A stretch of 64,000 bases of DNA from Pleodorina starrii. Lineage: Eukaryota; Chlorophyta; Chlorophyceae; Chlamydomonadales; Volvocaceae. Below are positions 22,011 through 31,912 of this stretch, in pieces; positions within the stretch are counted from its first letter, which is position 1; each line of letters opens with the position of its first letter. The notes under the pieces are model-generated. The model saw nothing but the letters and a program-made list of their open reading frames with translations, ran no database searches and was not told the DNA's origin. Position numbers and translations under genes: made by a program. The stretch spans positions 186,001-250,000 of the forward strand of contig BRXU01000047.1 in NCBI GenBank assembly GCA_030267565.1, given 5' to 3'.

Positions 22011-22190
22011 TTGCCGGTGGACAACCGGCCCAGCCCCCCGCAGCCCGACTGGCCCAAGATGCTGGCGGGGGCCTACAAGCGGATGCAGCGGCTCTTCCGC
22101 TTCCCGCTGTCGGCCTTTGGCCGGGCCACCGCTGCGTCAGCCTACGGCCTGCAAACGGTCACCTGGCACATGGAGCACGGCGGCACGCAT
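22011..22190 (+). pseudogene. Post-RT fragment of LINE ORF2, joined by deletion
   Basis: A short frame resembling the conserved segment downstream of the RT in plant and algal L1 proteins (a tryptophan-rich linker, then FPLSAFGRATAAS). It sits directly behind the endonuclease ORF in a different frame, as expected when a deletion removes the RT and shifts the phase. Similarity fades after the HMEHGG motif. Confidence 0.55.
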
Positions 22191-22574
22191 GGCTGTTCAC
22201 AGCGTGGGTATCCCCAGGGTCTGGGTTTGCTTGCGTCGCATCCGTTCCTCGCCGCGGTTCCATCTTGCTTACCACCCCAACCCCCGACATGACTCTAAAA
22301 CGCCCACAGGCGCGGAGCATCGGGCCCCTTCCAGCGCTTCACGCACCATCACGCACGCCGACCAACGCTGCACCACAACAACCCAAATGCATTCCCAGCG
22401 GCGATCTCTGGCCCACGAACCTCATCCTCATTCGATCCGACACAACACTCGAAACATCATCGATTCCGCAATCAAACTCGCAATCAACTCATGCGTTTGC
22501 CTTTACCACCGCCGGCGCTCTGGTCGGTGCGCTGTCCCAGGGACTGGCCCGGCGATGGCCAGCCAGGTTGCGGC

Positions 22575-22858
22575 GCACACTGCCGTATCGAACTGGTCCG
22601 CCCAGCCCCGCCGGAAGCTGCCGAAGTGGACGGACAGGACCATCACGAGCGAACTGGAGCCGGGGACCGGAGTAGCGGAGCCGGCGTTGGCGCCCGACGG
22701 CGTCGCCGCCGATGTCACCGCCGTCAGGGTCGGAGTCAGCCGCGGCGGGGACGACAGCGACAGCGCTGGCCAGCGCCTCCGTCAGGTGCGGGTAGGTTTG
22801 GCACCCGCTGCTGCAGCGCTGGCAGGCTGCTGGCGGCGAGCCGGCGGCTCAGGCGGCG
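22575..22858. repeat. 284-bp direct repeat, copy 1
   Basis: Matches 23794-24077 with a single visible mismatch (GTATCG here, GTACCG in copy 2). Beyond the 3' end the two loci remain recognisably related for about 90 bp but are more diverged, so an older repeat unit was probably homogenised recently over the 284-bp core. No gene is assigned. Confidence 0.93.
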
Positions 22859-22964
22859 ACGAGGATGTCCATACATGACGCCGGGGGCAGGCTTGGTGTA
22901 GCCATCGAGTGTCCGGCAGTGTATGTGACCGGCAGCGAGTTGCACGGACGGCTGACGCTGGGCG

Positions 22965-23745
22965 GCGGCGGCGACGTCGGCGAGAAGCTGGGCGGCGGCG
23001 GCGACGTCGGCGAGAAGCTGGGCGGCGGCGGCGACGTCGGCGGCGAGAAGCTGGGAGGCGGCGGCTGCGGCGGCGAGAAGCTGGGCGGCGGCGATGTCGG
23101 CTGCGAGAAGCTGGGCGGCAGCGGCGACGTCGGCGAGAAGCTGGTCGGCGGCGGCGACGGCGGCGAGAAGCTGGGCGTCGGCGGCGACGGCGGCGACGGC
23201 GGCGACGGCGGCGAGAAGCTGGGCGGCGGCGGCGACGTCGGCGGCGACAAGATGGGAGGCGGCGGCGACGTTGGCGGCGTTAAGCTGGGTGGCGCCGGCG
23301 ACGGCGGCAAATTTGCTGGGCAGCGGCGCCGACGGCGGCGAGAAGCTGGGCGGCGGCGGCGGCGACGTCGGCGGCGAGAAGCTGGGCGGCGGCGGCGACG
23401 GCGGCGAGAAGCTGGGCGGGGGGGGCGATGGCGGCGACAAGCTGGGCGGCGGCGGCGACGTCGGCGGCGAGAAGCTGGGCGGCGGCAGCGACGGCGGCGA
23501 GAAGCTGAGCGGCGGCGGCTACGTCAGCGGCGAGAGGTTGGGCGGCGGCGGCGACAAGCTGGGCGGCGGCGGCGACGTCGGCGAGAAGCTGGGCGGCGGG
23601 GGCGCCGTCGGCGGCGAGAAGCTGGGCGGCGGTGGCGACGGTGGCGAGAAGCTGGGCGGCGGTGGCGACGGCGGCGAGAAGCTGGGCGGCGGCTGTGACG
23701 TCGGCGGCGAGAAGCTGGGCGGCGGCGACGGCGGCGAGAAGCTTG
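22965..23745. repeat. GC-rich coding-like minisatellite (27-36-bp units)
   Basis: About 25 variable units built around GGCGAGAAGCTGGGCGGCGG followed by CGACGTCGGC-type spacers, with lengths in multiples of three. On the minus strand one frame reads (PPPPSFSPPTS)n, the Ser-Pro-Pro pattern of hydroxyproline-rich wall proteins such as the pherophorin spacers. The plus strand reads (GGGGDVGEKL)n. The minus frame is broken: a stop near 23519 and a frame change separate two blocks. It could be a decayed HRGP gene or only a minisatellite; I cannot decide. Confidence 0.85.
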
Positions 23746-23793
23746 GGGCTGGCTGGCCCGGCGATGACATTTCCCTGCTCGTCCAGCCTGGTT

Positions 23794-24077
23794 GCACACT
23801 GCCGTACCGAACTGGTCCGCCCAGCCCCGCCGGAAGCTGCCGAAGTGGACGGACAGGACCATCACGAGCGAACTGGAGCCGGGGACCGGAGTAGCGGAGC
23901 CGGCGTTGGCGCCCGACGGCGTCGCCGCCGATGTCACCGCCGTCAGGGTCGGAGTCAGCCGCGGCGGGGACGACAGCGACAGCGCTGGCCAGCGCCTCCG
24001 TCAGGTGCGGGTAGGTTTGGCACCCGCTGCTGCAGCGCTGGCAGGCTGCTGGCGGCGAGCCGGCGGCTCAGGCGGCG
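23794..24077. repeat. 284-bp direct repeat, copy 2
   Basis: Second copy of the 22575-22858 segment, 1219 bp further on and in the same orientation, at the other side of the minisatellite. On the minus strand one frame is open from here into the Ser-Pro-Pro block, so copy 2 plus the repeat could be one exon of a wall-protein-like gene. No start or splice partner is visible. Confidence 0.93.
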
Positions 24078-24932
24078 TGGAAGATGCCCTTGACGCCGGC
24101 GGTAGGCTTGGTGCGGTCAAGGAGACTCCGGAAGAGTGACCGGCAGCGAGCCGCAGGGATGGCTGACGACGGGAGACAGGGGTATGGCGAGGAAGGGCGG
24201 AAGGGTTACAGGGAGGTTAGGCCACAGGGAGGTTCACAGCGGCTTGAGAAGCGACAAGACGGACCCGCAGCAATACCCTGATGAAGGCAGGCAGACCAAC
24301 CTAACCCATTAACCCGGCACACACGAGATAGACCGTGCTGGACACAGCGGCCCACTTTCCGGTATGCCCGGACAGAGTAATGGTGCAGCCGCTGAACAAG
24401 AGCACTTTCCTTACGCACACCAGGCCGCATACCGTACTGCCACGATTCTTTTGCGAATAAATAATTAACTGTTTGGGACCTCGTAAAGTGTCAAAAAAAA
24501 CTCGAAAGGGTCCCTCGCAAATTTTTCAAGTTTCAAAGAAAACTCCTACAGCATCTCGCAAAATCTTCTCGCAAATATAAATTATTCCAGTCGGTCGTTT
24601 TGCAGCTCTTTCCAATCAGAGGCGGGAAGCCGCAGCGCACGTTGAGCTAGGCGATGGCAGGGGGTCCGCACAGCCATGGCCCGCGAGCTGATTGTCAGTA
24701 GAATGCAATATCTTTCCGTTGACAACGCTGACGATAAGATGCAATTTCGCAAACTTTTATTTACAGCTCACGAGCTCGCAAATTCCAAAAGTTTAGAAAT
24801 AAACTCCGACCGGCGCCTCGCAAACTAATTGCGTTTCCATATCCAAATTTCAAAATTTTTCTGGCCTCGCAAAATAACCGGGTCGCAAAACAATCGTGGC
24901 AGTACGGTAACAGCCGTCCTCACCCCACCCAC

Positions 24933-25348
24933 CTGCCAATCACCGCATCCCAGGCGCCGAAGAGCCGGCACAGCAGAGCCGCCGCAGGCCTCCAGCAGGC
25001 CTCGTGCGCCTCCTCTCCCTCGCCCCCCGCCTGTGGCTGGCTGCCAAGCAAACGAAGCGCCCGGGCGACCACATCCAGATCCAGCAGGAGCCCCGCCACC
25101 GCCAAACCCGTGCCGGTTCGATCCCATTTCCTTGAGGCATGGCCCTTGGCAGCAAACGCGTCCGGAGAACCTGCCAGGGCGAAAAGGTTGGTTCCCTTGG
25201 TTGTAGTCAGGGCATTCACAAGCATGCTTGTTTGGCAGTAGCTGTTCACTCGACACCCGCGAAGCCTTACTGGGTGCATGTCTCGCGACTTGTGACCAAT
25301 TGACAAGGGATGGGTGGACCTGTGGACCTGTGGACGCTCACCTCGCAT
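24933..25348 (-). CDS. Possible exon of an unidentified protein
   Basis: A minus-strand open frame with amino-acid composition of a folded protein (for example NLFALAGSPDAFAAKGHA and GLAVAGLLLDLDVVARAL) in an otherwise non-coding stretch. A good donor (GGCAG|GTGGGT) lies at 24932-24933, which would end the exon there. The acceptor is not clear; CAACCAAG near 25195 is one option. No start codon, neighbouring exon or domain was recognised. It could be part of a real gene, a gene fragment or a transposon relic. Confidence 0.25.
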
Positions 25349-26118
25349 AGCATTGACAGCTGCAGAACGTGTCCCGCTTCCGCGCCCCTCAAACAGGCCC
25401 TAGCCGATACTGCAAGCATGTCGACGCTTGCCGTATCAACAGTGAACCTTGAGAGGCCTCCTCGAGTCAGCAACTGCACCGAACGCCACGACATTCAGAT
25501 GCTTCATCCCCGTTGCTCGCCTATACTCTCGAACATGTCGAGCTCGGCCCATAACCACCTTGAAGTTGTGATCCGCCACTTCTTAAGAGCTGTAGCTGTA
25601 CGCCCGCAGGCTCTGTGCCTGTGACGACGATGCGGAGGATGTTGCGCTTGCCAAGACGCCCGAGCCTGTAAAGGCAATCAAGCATCGATAAATTTTCACT
25701 GAGCGTCCAGTCATTGAACGCGGATGTTGAGTAACGCGCCTGCAGGCGCTCGCTGGAAATGCCCGGCTGTCTCCGGGCCAACTTGCGTTGCGCTCATTCC
25801 TAGCGTTCTAAACAGCCTTTAAACATATTGCGAGGTTTTCCAGAGGGCTTTTGGTGATTAGGAGAAGAGAACTCCAAAGGGATTTTGGACACGGTAAGTC
25901 TGAGTCGGACCTCGGTGTCAACGTATGATACTGCAATGGCTGCTATATCTGCACCACATAAAATCAATTGGTAGCATTGTGGCACTTTTGTTACCACACT
26001 AGTCGAATAGGTCCTGAGACGCAGCTGGGAGCTGGCAAACAAAGCCGTACCGTCGGGATTGATGTTGACATGTTGTAGTGCTTGATCAGTGCTCAGAGCT
26101 AAGGGAACATAATATTTT

Positions 26119-26416
26119 ATGGCGGATTACAGTTCGAATTGTGGATTTTGCGCTGTCCTTGTAAGCTGGTGGAAGTGAAAGTGCGAAAGTGGGTTCTGGA
26201 GCGCGTGGACTGGGGTCCTTACACCAGCTCACGCCTCCAAATTTTTGCTGGCAGAAAGCAGGCACTTTGCTTGATCAGCTGCTGAAAAGCGGGAGGCGTG
26301 AGGACCGCGCCGTGCGCCAATCCGCCGCTCCAGAACCCACTTTCGCACTTTCACTTCCACTTCCACCAGCTTACAAGGACAGCGCAAAATCCACAATTCG
26401 AACTGTAATCCGCCAT
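26119..26416. repeat. Long near-perfect inverted repeat (85/91-bp arms, 122-bp loop)
   Basis: The left arm 26119-26203 and the right arm 26326-26416 are reverse complements over their whole length, apart from a 6-nt GTGGAA duplication in the right arm. The loop carries a shorter inner pair (CACGCCTCC near 26227 against GGAGGCGTG near 26292) that would extend the stem. RNA from either strand would fold into a long hairpin. Candidates are a foldback MITE or a small-RNA precursor. No flanking target-site duplication was identified. Confidence 0.88.
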
Positions 26417-27618
26417 AATTACATCTCTTCAACCCTAAAAATATCGCGTCGTTCCATTGTGACGGCCGTGCTGTCTGAATCCGTATCGCGATATCGGAAC
26501 CAGCACTTTCTTCAAGCATTTTACACTGTTGGCGCCCTAAACGTACTTGCGAATAAATTGCTGACACTTCAACATGCGTAGCCGCGCCCAGGTGTAGAAA
26601 GTTTAGGTCCGAGCGGCCAACGTCCCAAGTTTGCGCACCGTAGACCGCACCCTTTTGCTCTTTGGCGAACCCTAAGAGCCTTAAAACGGTGTGCAAGCTT
26701 GGTGAAGGTGGGCTTGATTCCTCGTTGGAAGCCTGGCGTCGAGCGACGAAAGGCATCTAGGCATGTGAAAGCGACTGTTAGAACGGAGACGGCGGTTAGG
26801 ACAGCCCGCCGTCAGCTTGACCAGGCGTGCTAGGCGTGCCCTGGTGCACCCATCTGCTGAAGACGTATCATTTATCCATTCACATCTACTTTGAATCGTC
26901 CGAGCGCTTCGGGCAGTGTCGAATGAACCCTGTGACAGTGGCACCTTGCACCACACCTGCCTACCGAAAAGGGCGTGCGGCCCCTTTTCCAGTGCATCCG
27001 GCGCAATGATAGGCCAGCAGTCCCGTTGGCACCGAACCCGTTCTCCTGCGACAGGATTACTTAAGGTCCAGCCGTTGCTGGATCGCACCCGGCATGCTGC
27101 GGAAGCCGCCGCTGCAATGACGGCGGCGGCGGTGGCAAGGCCTGCCGAGGGCCTTGTCATGATGCTGCGGAAGTCTGCAGCGGCAGCAGCACGCCACGCA
27201 GCATGAGCTCAGCAACAACGCCGTCGCCTTCACAGCTGCCCTGCGCTGTTCCTTCCCCTTCCCTCTGCCCTCGCCCCTGCATCCCAGCGCTTCCTGCTCT
27301 TCGGCTCTGATTCCCTCCTAGGTATCTGTCTCGCCCGACTCCCTGCGCTCTGAGACGCGGGCTCTCACACCTTCAAGTGGCGTGGCGTTTCATGGTTGAT
27401 GAGGGCTGCGACACCGGAGCCTGCCCGTTGCTCCTTTTAATGCCCCCCCCCCTGTTGTTTTGGTTTTCTGCAACTTCCCCCCGCCGACCTCTGCCGACCC
27501 GTCTGCCCTTCCCTCCCCTCCCCGCCCCTCCGCAAATGGCCCAGCAGATCGACCGGATGCAGCGGGCGCTGATGGGCGACATTGAGGGAGCAGCACCATC
27601 GCCCGCGCGATACCACGA

Positions 27619-27765
27619 GACCGCACGACCGAAACTGCATCCAGTTGTAGGCTTGATCATCACGACCGCACGCATCATCACGACCGCACGACCGAAACTG
27701 CACGACATCCGCATCATCACGACCGCACGACCGAAACTGCATCCAGTTGTAGGCTTGATCATCAC
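27619..27765. repeat. Direct repeats of a 45-bp unit
   Basis: A 45-bp segment beginning GACCGCACGACCGAAACTGC occurs at 27619-27663 and again at 27721-27765, with a partial copy starting at 27682 and CATCATCACGACCGCA links between. A local tandem expansion; no coding role seen. Confidence 0.85.
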
Positions 27766-28821
27766 CAACTCATAACAATGCGCAGAACACGGAATAAAGA
27801 CATTCGATTGACGTGCGATGGCCACATTATTGCCGCTACCCCTGAAAGGGCAGGCCTGTATGTGCATATGTGCTTGTAGCTGGAAGACATCGGCACCCCG
27901 GCTTGCATCCCATCCGATGCTCCGATGCATGGGTAAGCTGCTGGCAAGACACCCAAACGTTCATGTTCCCAAGCGCTGATCAGCCGCTCCTTCAATGCCG
28001 ACACAATGTTTAATGCAGATAGAGGCATGAGTGAGGCTCAGCAACCACCCAACGCGTTCCGCACGATGACGACTGCTTGCGGCACCCTCCGTCCAAGTAC
28101 GAAATTAAACGCGACATGCAGGCTCCCCAACCTCCCCATAGACGAGCTAGCCGGGTGGGTGGGTCGAGCCGCCCCCCCTTTCTGCCGCATGCACGGACAT
28201 ACTCGGGGCCGGACTGCATCGCCCGACTGCTGTAAACAATATCATATTGTTATTATTCCGACGCCTTATAAGTTGTAACTCATGCCACACCACGGCCCTT
28301 ACTTGGGTCGCAAAACATTTAGCGCTAACGCACGTCAAGGGCAAACAGCTTGTCCTTCCTTGCCAAGCCTGGAACTCCGAGGAAACATGGGCGGACCCCG
28401 GGCTGAGTCATGTATGTATAATTGCTTGGACAAGCGCTGAGCGGCCGCGCATGCCCGCCCGTACACAAATGCCCAAACAGCGAGTGTTGTCTGTATGGGT
28501 CCAGATGGCCCGCCCCGCCAATCGTACGTACGTAGTTGCACACGCGCTGCACCAACTTCCACCACGCGCAACACATCTCGCCGCATGTACATCCATGTGC
28601 GTGCGCTAAATGCATCGAATTCCCGACCCGTGCGCCCCCCCCCCACACACACACACGCTCGCATGCATCGCCGCAGATCGATTCCGGCCGCCCCACCACC
28701 GCGGAAGAAAGGACCCTTAGCTGCGGCATTCAACGACGATATCGACCACCAGACCGGGTGCACTTGCGGTACTAAAAAGACAAAACGCCCAGGCTTAGCA
28801 TCGGCGTCCTGCAGCTTTCTG

Positions 28822-29910
28822 TCAGGCTTTCTGCTCGCGCTGTGCCTGCTGCAGGAGCGGCTCCGCATCCTCCCCCTTCCCCAACAAGCCCTGCTGCGAA
28901 CCGCCGCCGCCGCCGCCGCCGGCTTCGCTTTTGCCCTGCTTCAGCTGCTGCATCGTTAGGTAGGTGTACCAGGCGATCCCCGCCATGGTCACCAGGATGC
29001 CCAGCAGCCGCTTCCAGGGCATGGCCTCCCCAAAGATGAGACAGCCGCCCGTCAGGATAAGCACCGTCTTGATGTGCCCCGCGATGTTGTACGTGAGGCT
29101 GGAGGTGGCGCCGATGACCAGGAACGTGGACAGGCTGACCAGCACGCCCAGCATTCCCGATATCGCAATGGCCGCGACTGCGCCGGGCGTGTAGCGGTAG
29201 CCCAGCACCGTGTCGGGCCCGGCTTCGGGCACGCCGAAGTCGTCCAGCAGGGGAGACAGGACCACCAGGAAGCACATCGCCTGGGGGGTGTACGCCAGCA
29301 ACAGCTGCGAGCTGTTGGCCTGCAGCTCCTTCTGCTTGGACCCAACCCAGATCTGGTACAGCCCCGTCACCACAACGGACGTCAGGCCCACCAGCATACC
29401 GATCACATTGGAAATGGCCACCTTGTCCGTCACCGCCGCCACAGCCACGCCCACGCACACCACCAGCACGGAGAGCAGGATGCGGAAGGACTGCGTCTTG
29501 CGAAACATCAGGAACTCCAGTGCGATGACCGTTGGTGCGATCGTGATCTTCAAGAGCTGATACAGGCCAACGGTATTTAAGTTCAGAGACAGGTTGTTCA
29601 ATACGATGTAGCCGATGTAGCCGAGCGCTAATGGAGCAAGTTGCCGCTGACTGAACTTCTTCGACTCGAAGAAACCCAGGTGCTCTAGCAAGAGCATGCC
29701 CATCCATGTGAAGATCGTGTGGATAAGGGTCAGGGTGGTGACAAACTTGAACTTGTAAACCGCGAAGACGAGTTTGTTGGCGAACACAATCGCGCACACC
29801 GAAACAACATTGAGTACTATATATAATACTTTGATGTAAGTTGGCGTTTCATTCGACGCGATAGGTGGTGATACATTTGCCGCAACAGACGACTTGGAAA
29901 ATGCGGACAT
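28822..29910 (-). CDS. Nucleotide-sugar transporter of the TPT/SLC35E3 family (362 aa, intronless)
   Basis: Golgi or ER antiporter exchanging a nucleotide sugar for a nucleoside monophosphate. The protein is about 30 residues of soluble N-terminus followed by about ten hydrophobic segments (residues 27-325) and a Gly- and charge-rich C-terminal tail. The core aligns by eye with plant UDP-xylose transporters (UXT) and SLC35E3: FANKLVFAVY, the NNLSLNLNTVGLYQLLK segment, STFLVIGATSSLTYNIAGHIKT and the final LLGILVTMAGI helix. In plant relatives the latter reads STFLVIGKTSPVTYQVLGHLKT. Length is normal for the family. The substrate cannot be fixed from sequence; UDP-xylose or another UDP-sugar is the best guess. 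It is a single exon, unlike every other well-supported gene in the window. The ATG at 29908-29910 is the first in frame, with TATA-like sequence about 25 bp upstream. Confidence 0.88.
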   Translation of the reverse strand: MSAFSKSSVAANVSPPIASNETPTYIKVLYIVLNVVSVCAIVFANKLVFAVYKFKFVTTLTLIHTIFTWMGMLLLEHLGFFESKKFSQRQLAPLALGYIGYIVLNNLSLNLNTVGLYQLLKITIAPTVIALEFLMFRKTQSFRILLSVLVVCVGVAVAAVTDKVAISNVIGMLVGLTSVVVTGLYQIWVGSKQKELQANSSQLLLAYTPQAMCFLVVLSPLLDDFGVPEAGPDTVLGYRYTPGAVAAIAISGMLGVLVSLSTFLVIGATSSLTYNIAGHIKTVLILTGGCLIFGEAMPWKRLLGILVTMAGIAWYTYLTMQQLKQGKSEAGGGGGGGSQQGLLGKGEDAEPLLQQAQREQKA

Positions 29911-30167
29911 ATTGATGACGCACGATGCCTACATATATACTATTGGGAATGTGTGCTTCATATGGACCGTTTTAGTCCTCAGCTTTCGTCCGCCCGCATG
30001 AGTAGCTCGGGCAGACCGGTACGACTGCAACATACATGTACGGAGACACAGGAGCGCTTTACAGGACGGCCGCATGTCCCCATGAAACATCAAAAACACC
30101 TCTTGTATGTGTATATGTTGTTCTCGGAAGAAAACTTTACCCTGACTTGGGGCCTTTGACTTCATGA
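29911..30167. promoter_or_regulatory. Divergent promoter region, sugar transporter / unknown gene
   Basis: 257 bp separate the transporter ATG (minus) from the proposed ATG of the plus-strand gene. Reading toward the transporter, a TATATA-type box lies about 25 bp before its ATG and a TGCGTCATC sequence lies between box and ATG. If that box is functional the 5' UTR is very short. Inferred only from position and sequence. Confidence 0.35.
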
Positions 30168-31912
30168 ATGCGGTCTGCGATGTGTAGTAACCGTGACAGC
30201 CGCAGCAATGGCGACGAGACATCTGCCTCGGATTCTAGCAGCGTCTGCGATGATGCGACATATCGTTCCTCTTGTGTCAGTTCCTATACAGCCGTCTCAA
30301 GCCCCTCGCGCGACGAGGCCGCTTCCGACTCGTCCGCCGATGACTCCGAGAGGCTTGGGTGAGCTAATTTTATTGTGTCAATGTCTCGCATTCGTCAAGT
30401 TGCTATATTAGGCGTTTGCCCATGTCGGAACCGCTCTCAACGCATAGAGAGCTTTATTATGGTGGCATTGCGGAAACCTTTCTTGACGTTGCCCAGGCCT
30501 CGCGCGCAGCAATTATGCAAGCCATCCCATTAGATCATATAGACATAACTCATCGAACACTTTCATGCAAATTCCGTCTGCTAAACCAAAAGTGTAACAC
30601 TGACGATGACTCACCTGGTTTTGGGCGTCCAACTGTCCGCAGGAGGTGCAGGTCTTCCTTCAAGCCGCGATACTCCGGTCCAGAGCTTCCGGTGTCTACG
30701 GACGCATGCGTACTGACGTCCCAACAGCTTCTGTTGCTACTGGCGGCCGACGAAGACTATTGCATAAGGTGGGCGGAAACCTTAGGCTGTTCGGTTTAGT
30801 AGTTGTTCTTACAGTGGACTCCAGGCGACCAGGACCCCCCGAAGGGTCATTTGGAGGGCAGGGACAGGCTGGTATCATTCTGTGGGGGGGCACATTGCGC
30901 TCTCTGCTGCCAGTGGCGTGCTATGGCGGGACTGCATGGCTGCGCCTGGAACGCTCTTGCGCAAGTCATAGGGGGTTTGGGGCCGGGAAGGTTTCTTCGC
31001 TCGTGCTCGTCCCGCCACGGGTTCTGTTCTGCTCTGTTCTTTTCTGCTTTACTCTGCCTGGCACGGATCCTCCGCCCGGCGCATAACAAGCGCGACCGGG
31101 CGACTGGGGCATGAAGCAAACCCTTTACCTGCCTTACAGTGGACGGACTGACTGAACCAGGAGGACTGCCTCTGCGTACCGCTGCCTGTGCAGTACGGCT
31201 CTCTGTGCAGTGCTGTACCCCTCGATGATAGCACCGCCTCGCCTCACGCCACCGCACCTTACGAAACACCCCTAACACCTGACCTGACTCCCATCCTATG
31301 GCCCACCTCTCCCGCAGCGGCTCCCGCTCCTCCTGGCAGCACAGCGCCGTCTCGCCCTCTCCGCCCGTTGGCCCCACCGGTGGCCGACTGCGGCGAACCA
31401 AGGAGGCGCTCGCCGCCCCCCTCACAAAGGCCTTACACGGCCTCCGGACCCGCCTGGACCCCCGCCGGGACGACCGAAGCCCGGCACCGACCCGCCAACC
31501 TCCCCAGCCGCAGTCGCCGCCCTCGCCCCCACTGCGGGTGCGGGAGCGCAAGCAGCTGCTGCTGCTGCCGCCACACAGCGCCGCCTCGGCACCAGCACCC
31601 CGCGCCGCCACCGCAACCGCCACCTCTGGCTCCCGCAGCCCCGGCACCGCCACTGCGGCCCGTAACGCCGCCGCCGCCGCCAGCTCAATCGCCTCCGCGC
31701 CGTCGCCGGCTTCCAGCTGTGTGGGACTCATCACCCCGCCGGTGATGTGTTCCGGTGGTGGCCCGGTCTGTGGGTTGCGGCGTCTGCCCTGTCAGGCCCG
31801 CGAGGAGGAGGGGGACAAGCTCCAGGAGGGGGTACCGCATGAGCTGCACTGGCGGGACCAGGAGCGGATCGTGGAGTGGGTACACCGCAGCGGCCGTCTC
31901 GGCGGATGGTGA
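30168..31912 (+). CDS. Unidentified protein, three-exon model (predicted 380 aa)
   Basis: Exons 30168-30358, 30412-30768 and 31318-31912 join at GT-AG sites (CTTGG|GTGAGC, ATAAG|GTGGGC, CCCGCAG|C) with phase kept, giving 1143 nt. The N-terminus is Ser/Asp-rich (SDSSADDSERLG). A middle part with ordinary composition follows (ELYYGGIAETFLDVAQASR, RTLSCKFRLLNQK). The C-terminal half is basic and Pro/Ala-rich and ends in HELHWRDQERIVEWVHRSG. I recognise no domain. The first intron would be only 53 nt, short for this genome, which is the weakest point. Alternatives are a different start or that only the last exon is real. Confidence 0.4.

Larger units (their letters stand above)
19351..22190 (+). 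mobile_element. L1-like non-LTR retrotransposon (LINE) remnant lacking reverse transcriptase
   Basis: Two consecutive ORFs, a Pro/Ala/Gln-rich gag-like ORF1 and an ORF2 that begins with an APE-type endonuclease, are the layout of L1-clade LINEs. The reverse transcriptase expected after the endonuclease is missing: ORF2 stops at 22008. Directly after it, another frame (about 22011-22190) reads like the segment that follows the RT in L1 elements (KRMQRLFRFPLSAFGRA, TVTWHMEHGG). This shows an internal deletion of roughly the whole RT, then loss of the 3' end. No target-site duplication or poly(A) tail was found, so the outer boundaries are approximate. Confidence 0.82.
24141..28821. other. Gene-poor, AT-richer region downstream of the sugar transporter
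   Basis: About 4.7 kb with few long frames compared with the rest of the window. It contains a cluster of TCGCAAA motifs (24480-24890), one coding-like minus-strand frame (24933-25348), a long inverted repeat (26119-26416) and short direct repeats (27619-27765). The 3' UTR of the transporter gene must lie in its right end. I recognise no complete gene in it. Confidence 0.5.

Noticed and set aside
22865..23698. Plus-strand Gly-rich ORF across the minisatellite as a gene
   Set aside because: All three plus frames are open by composition; there is no start context, domain or splice partner. The minus Ser-Pro-Pro reading is more gene-like but is broken by a stop and a frame change, so neither was called a CDS.
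26229..26756. A 175-aa minus ORF overlapping the inverted repeat
   Set aside because: Its coding content includes one arm and the loop of the hairpin; no domain recognised and no splice support.
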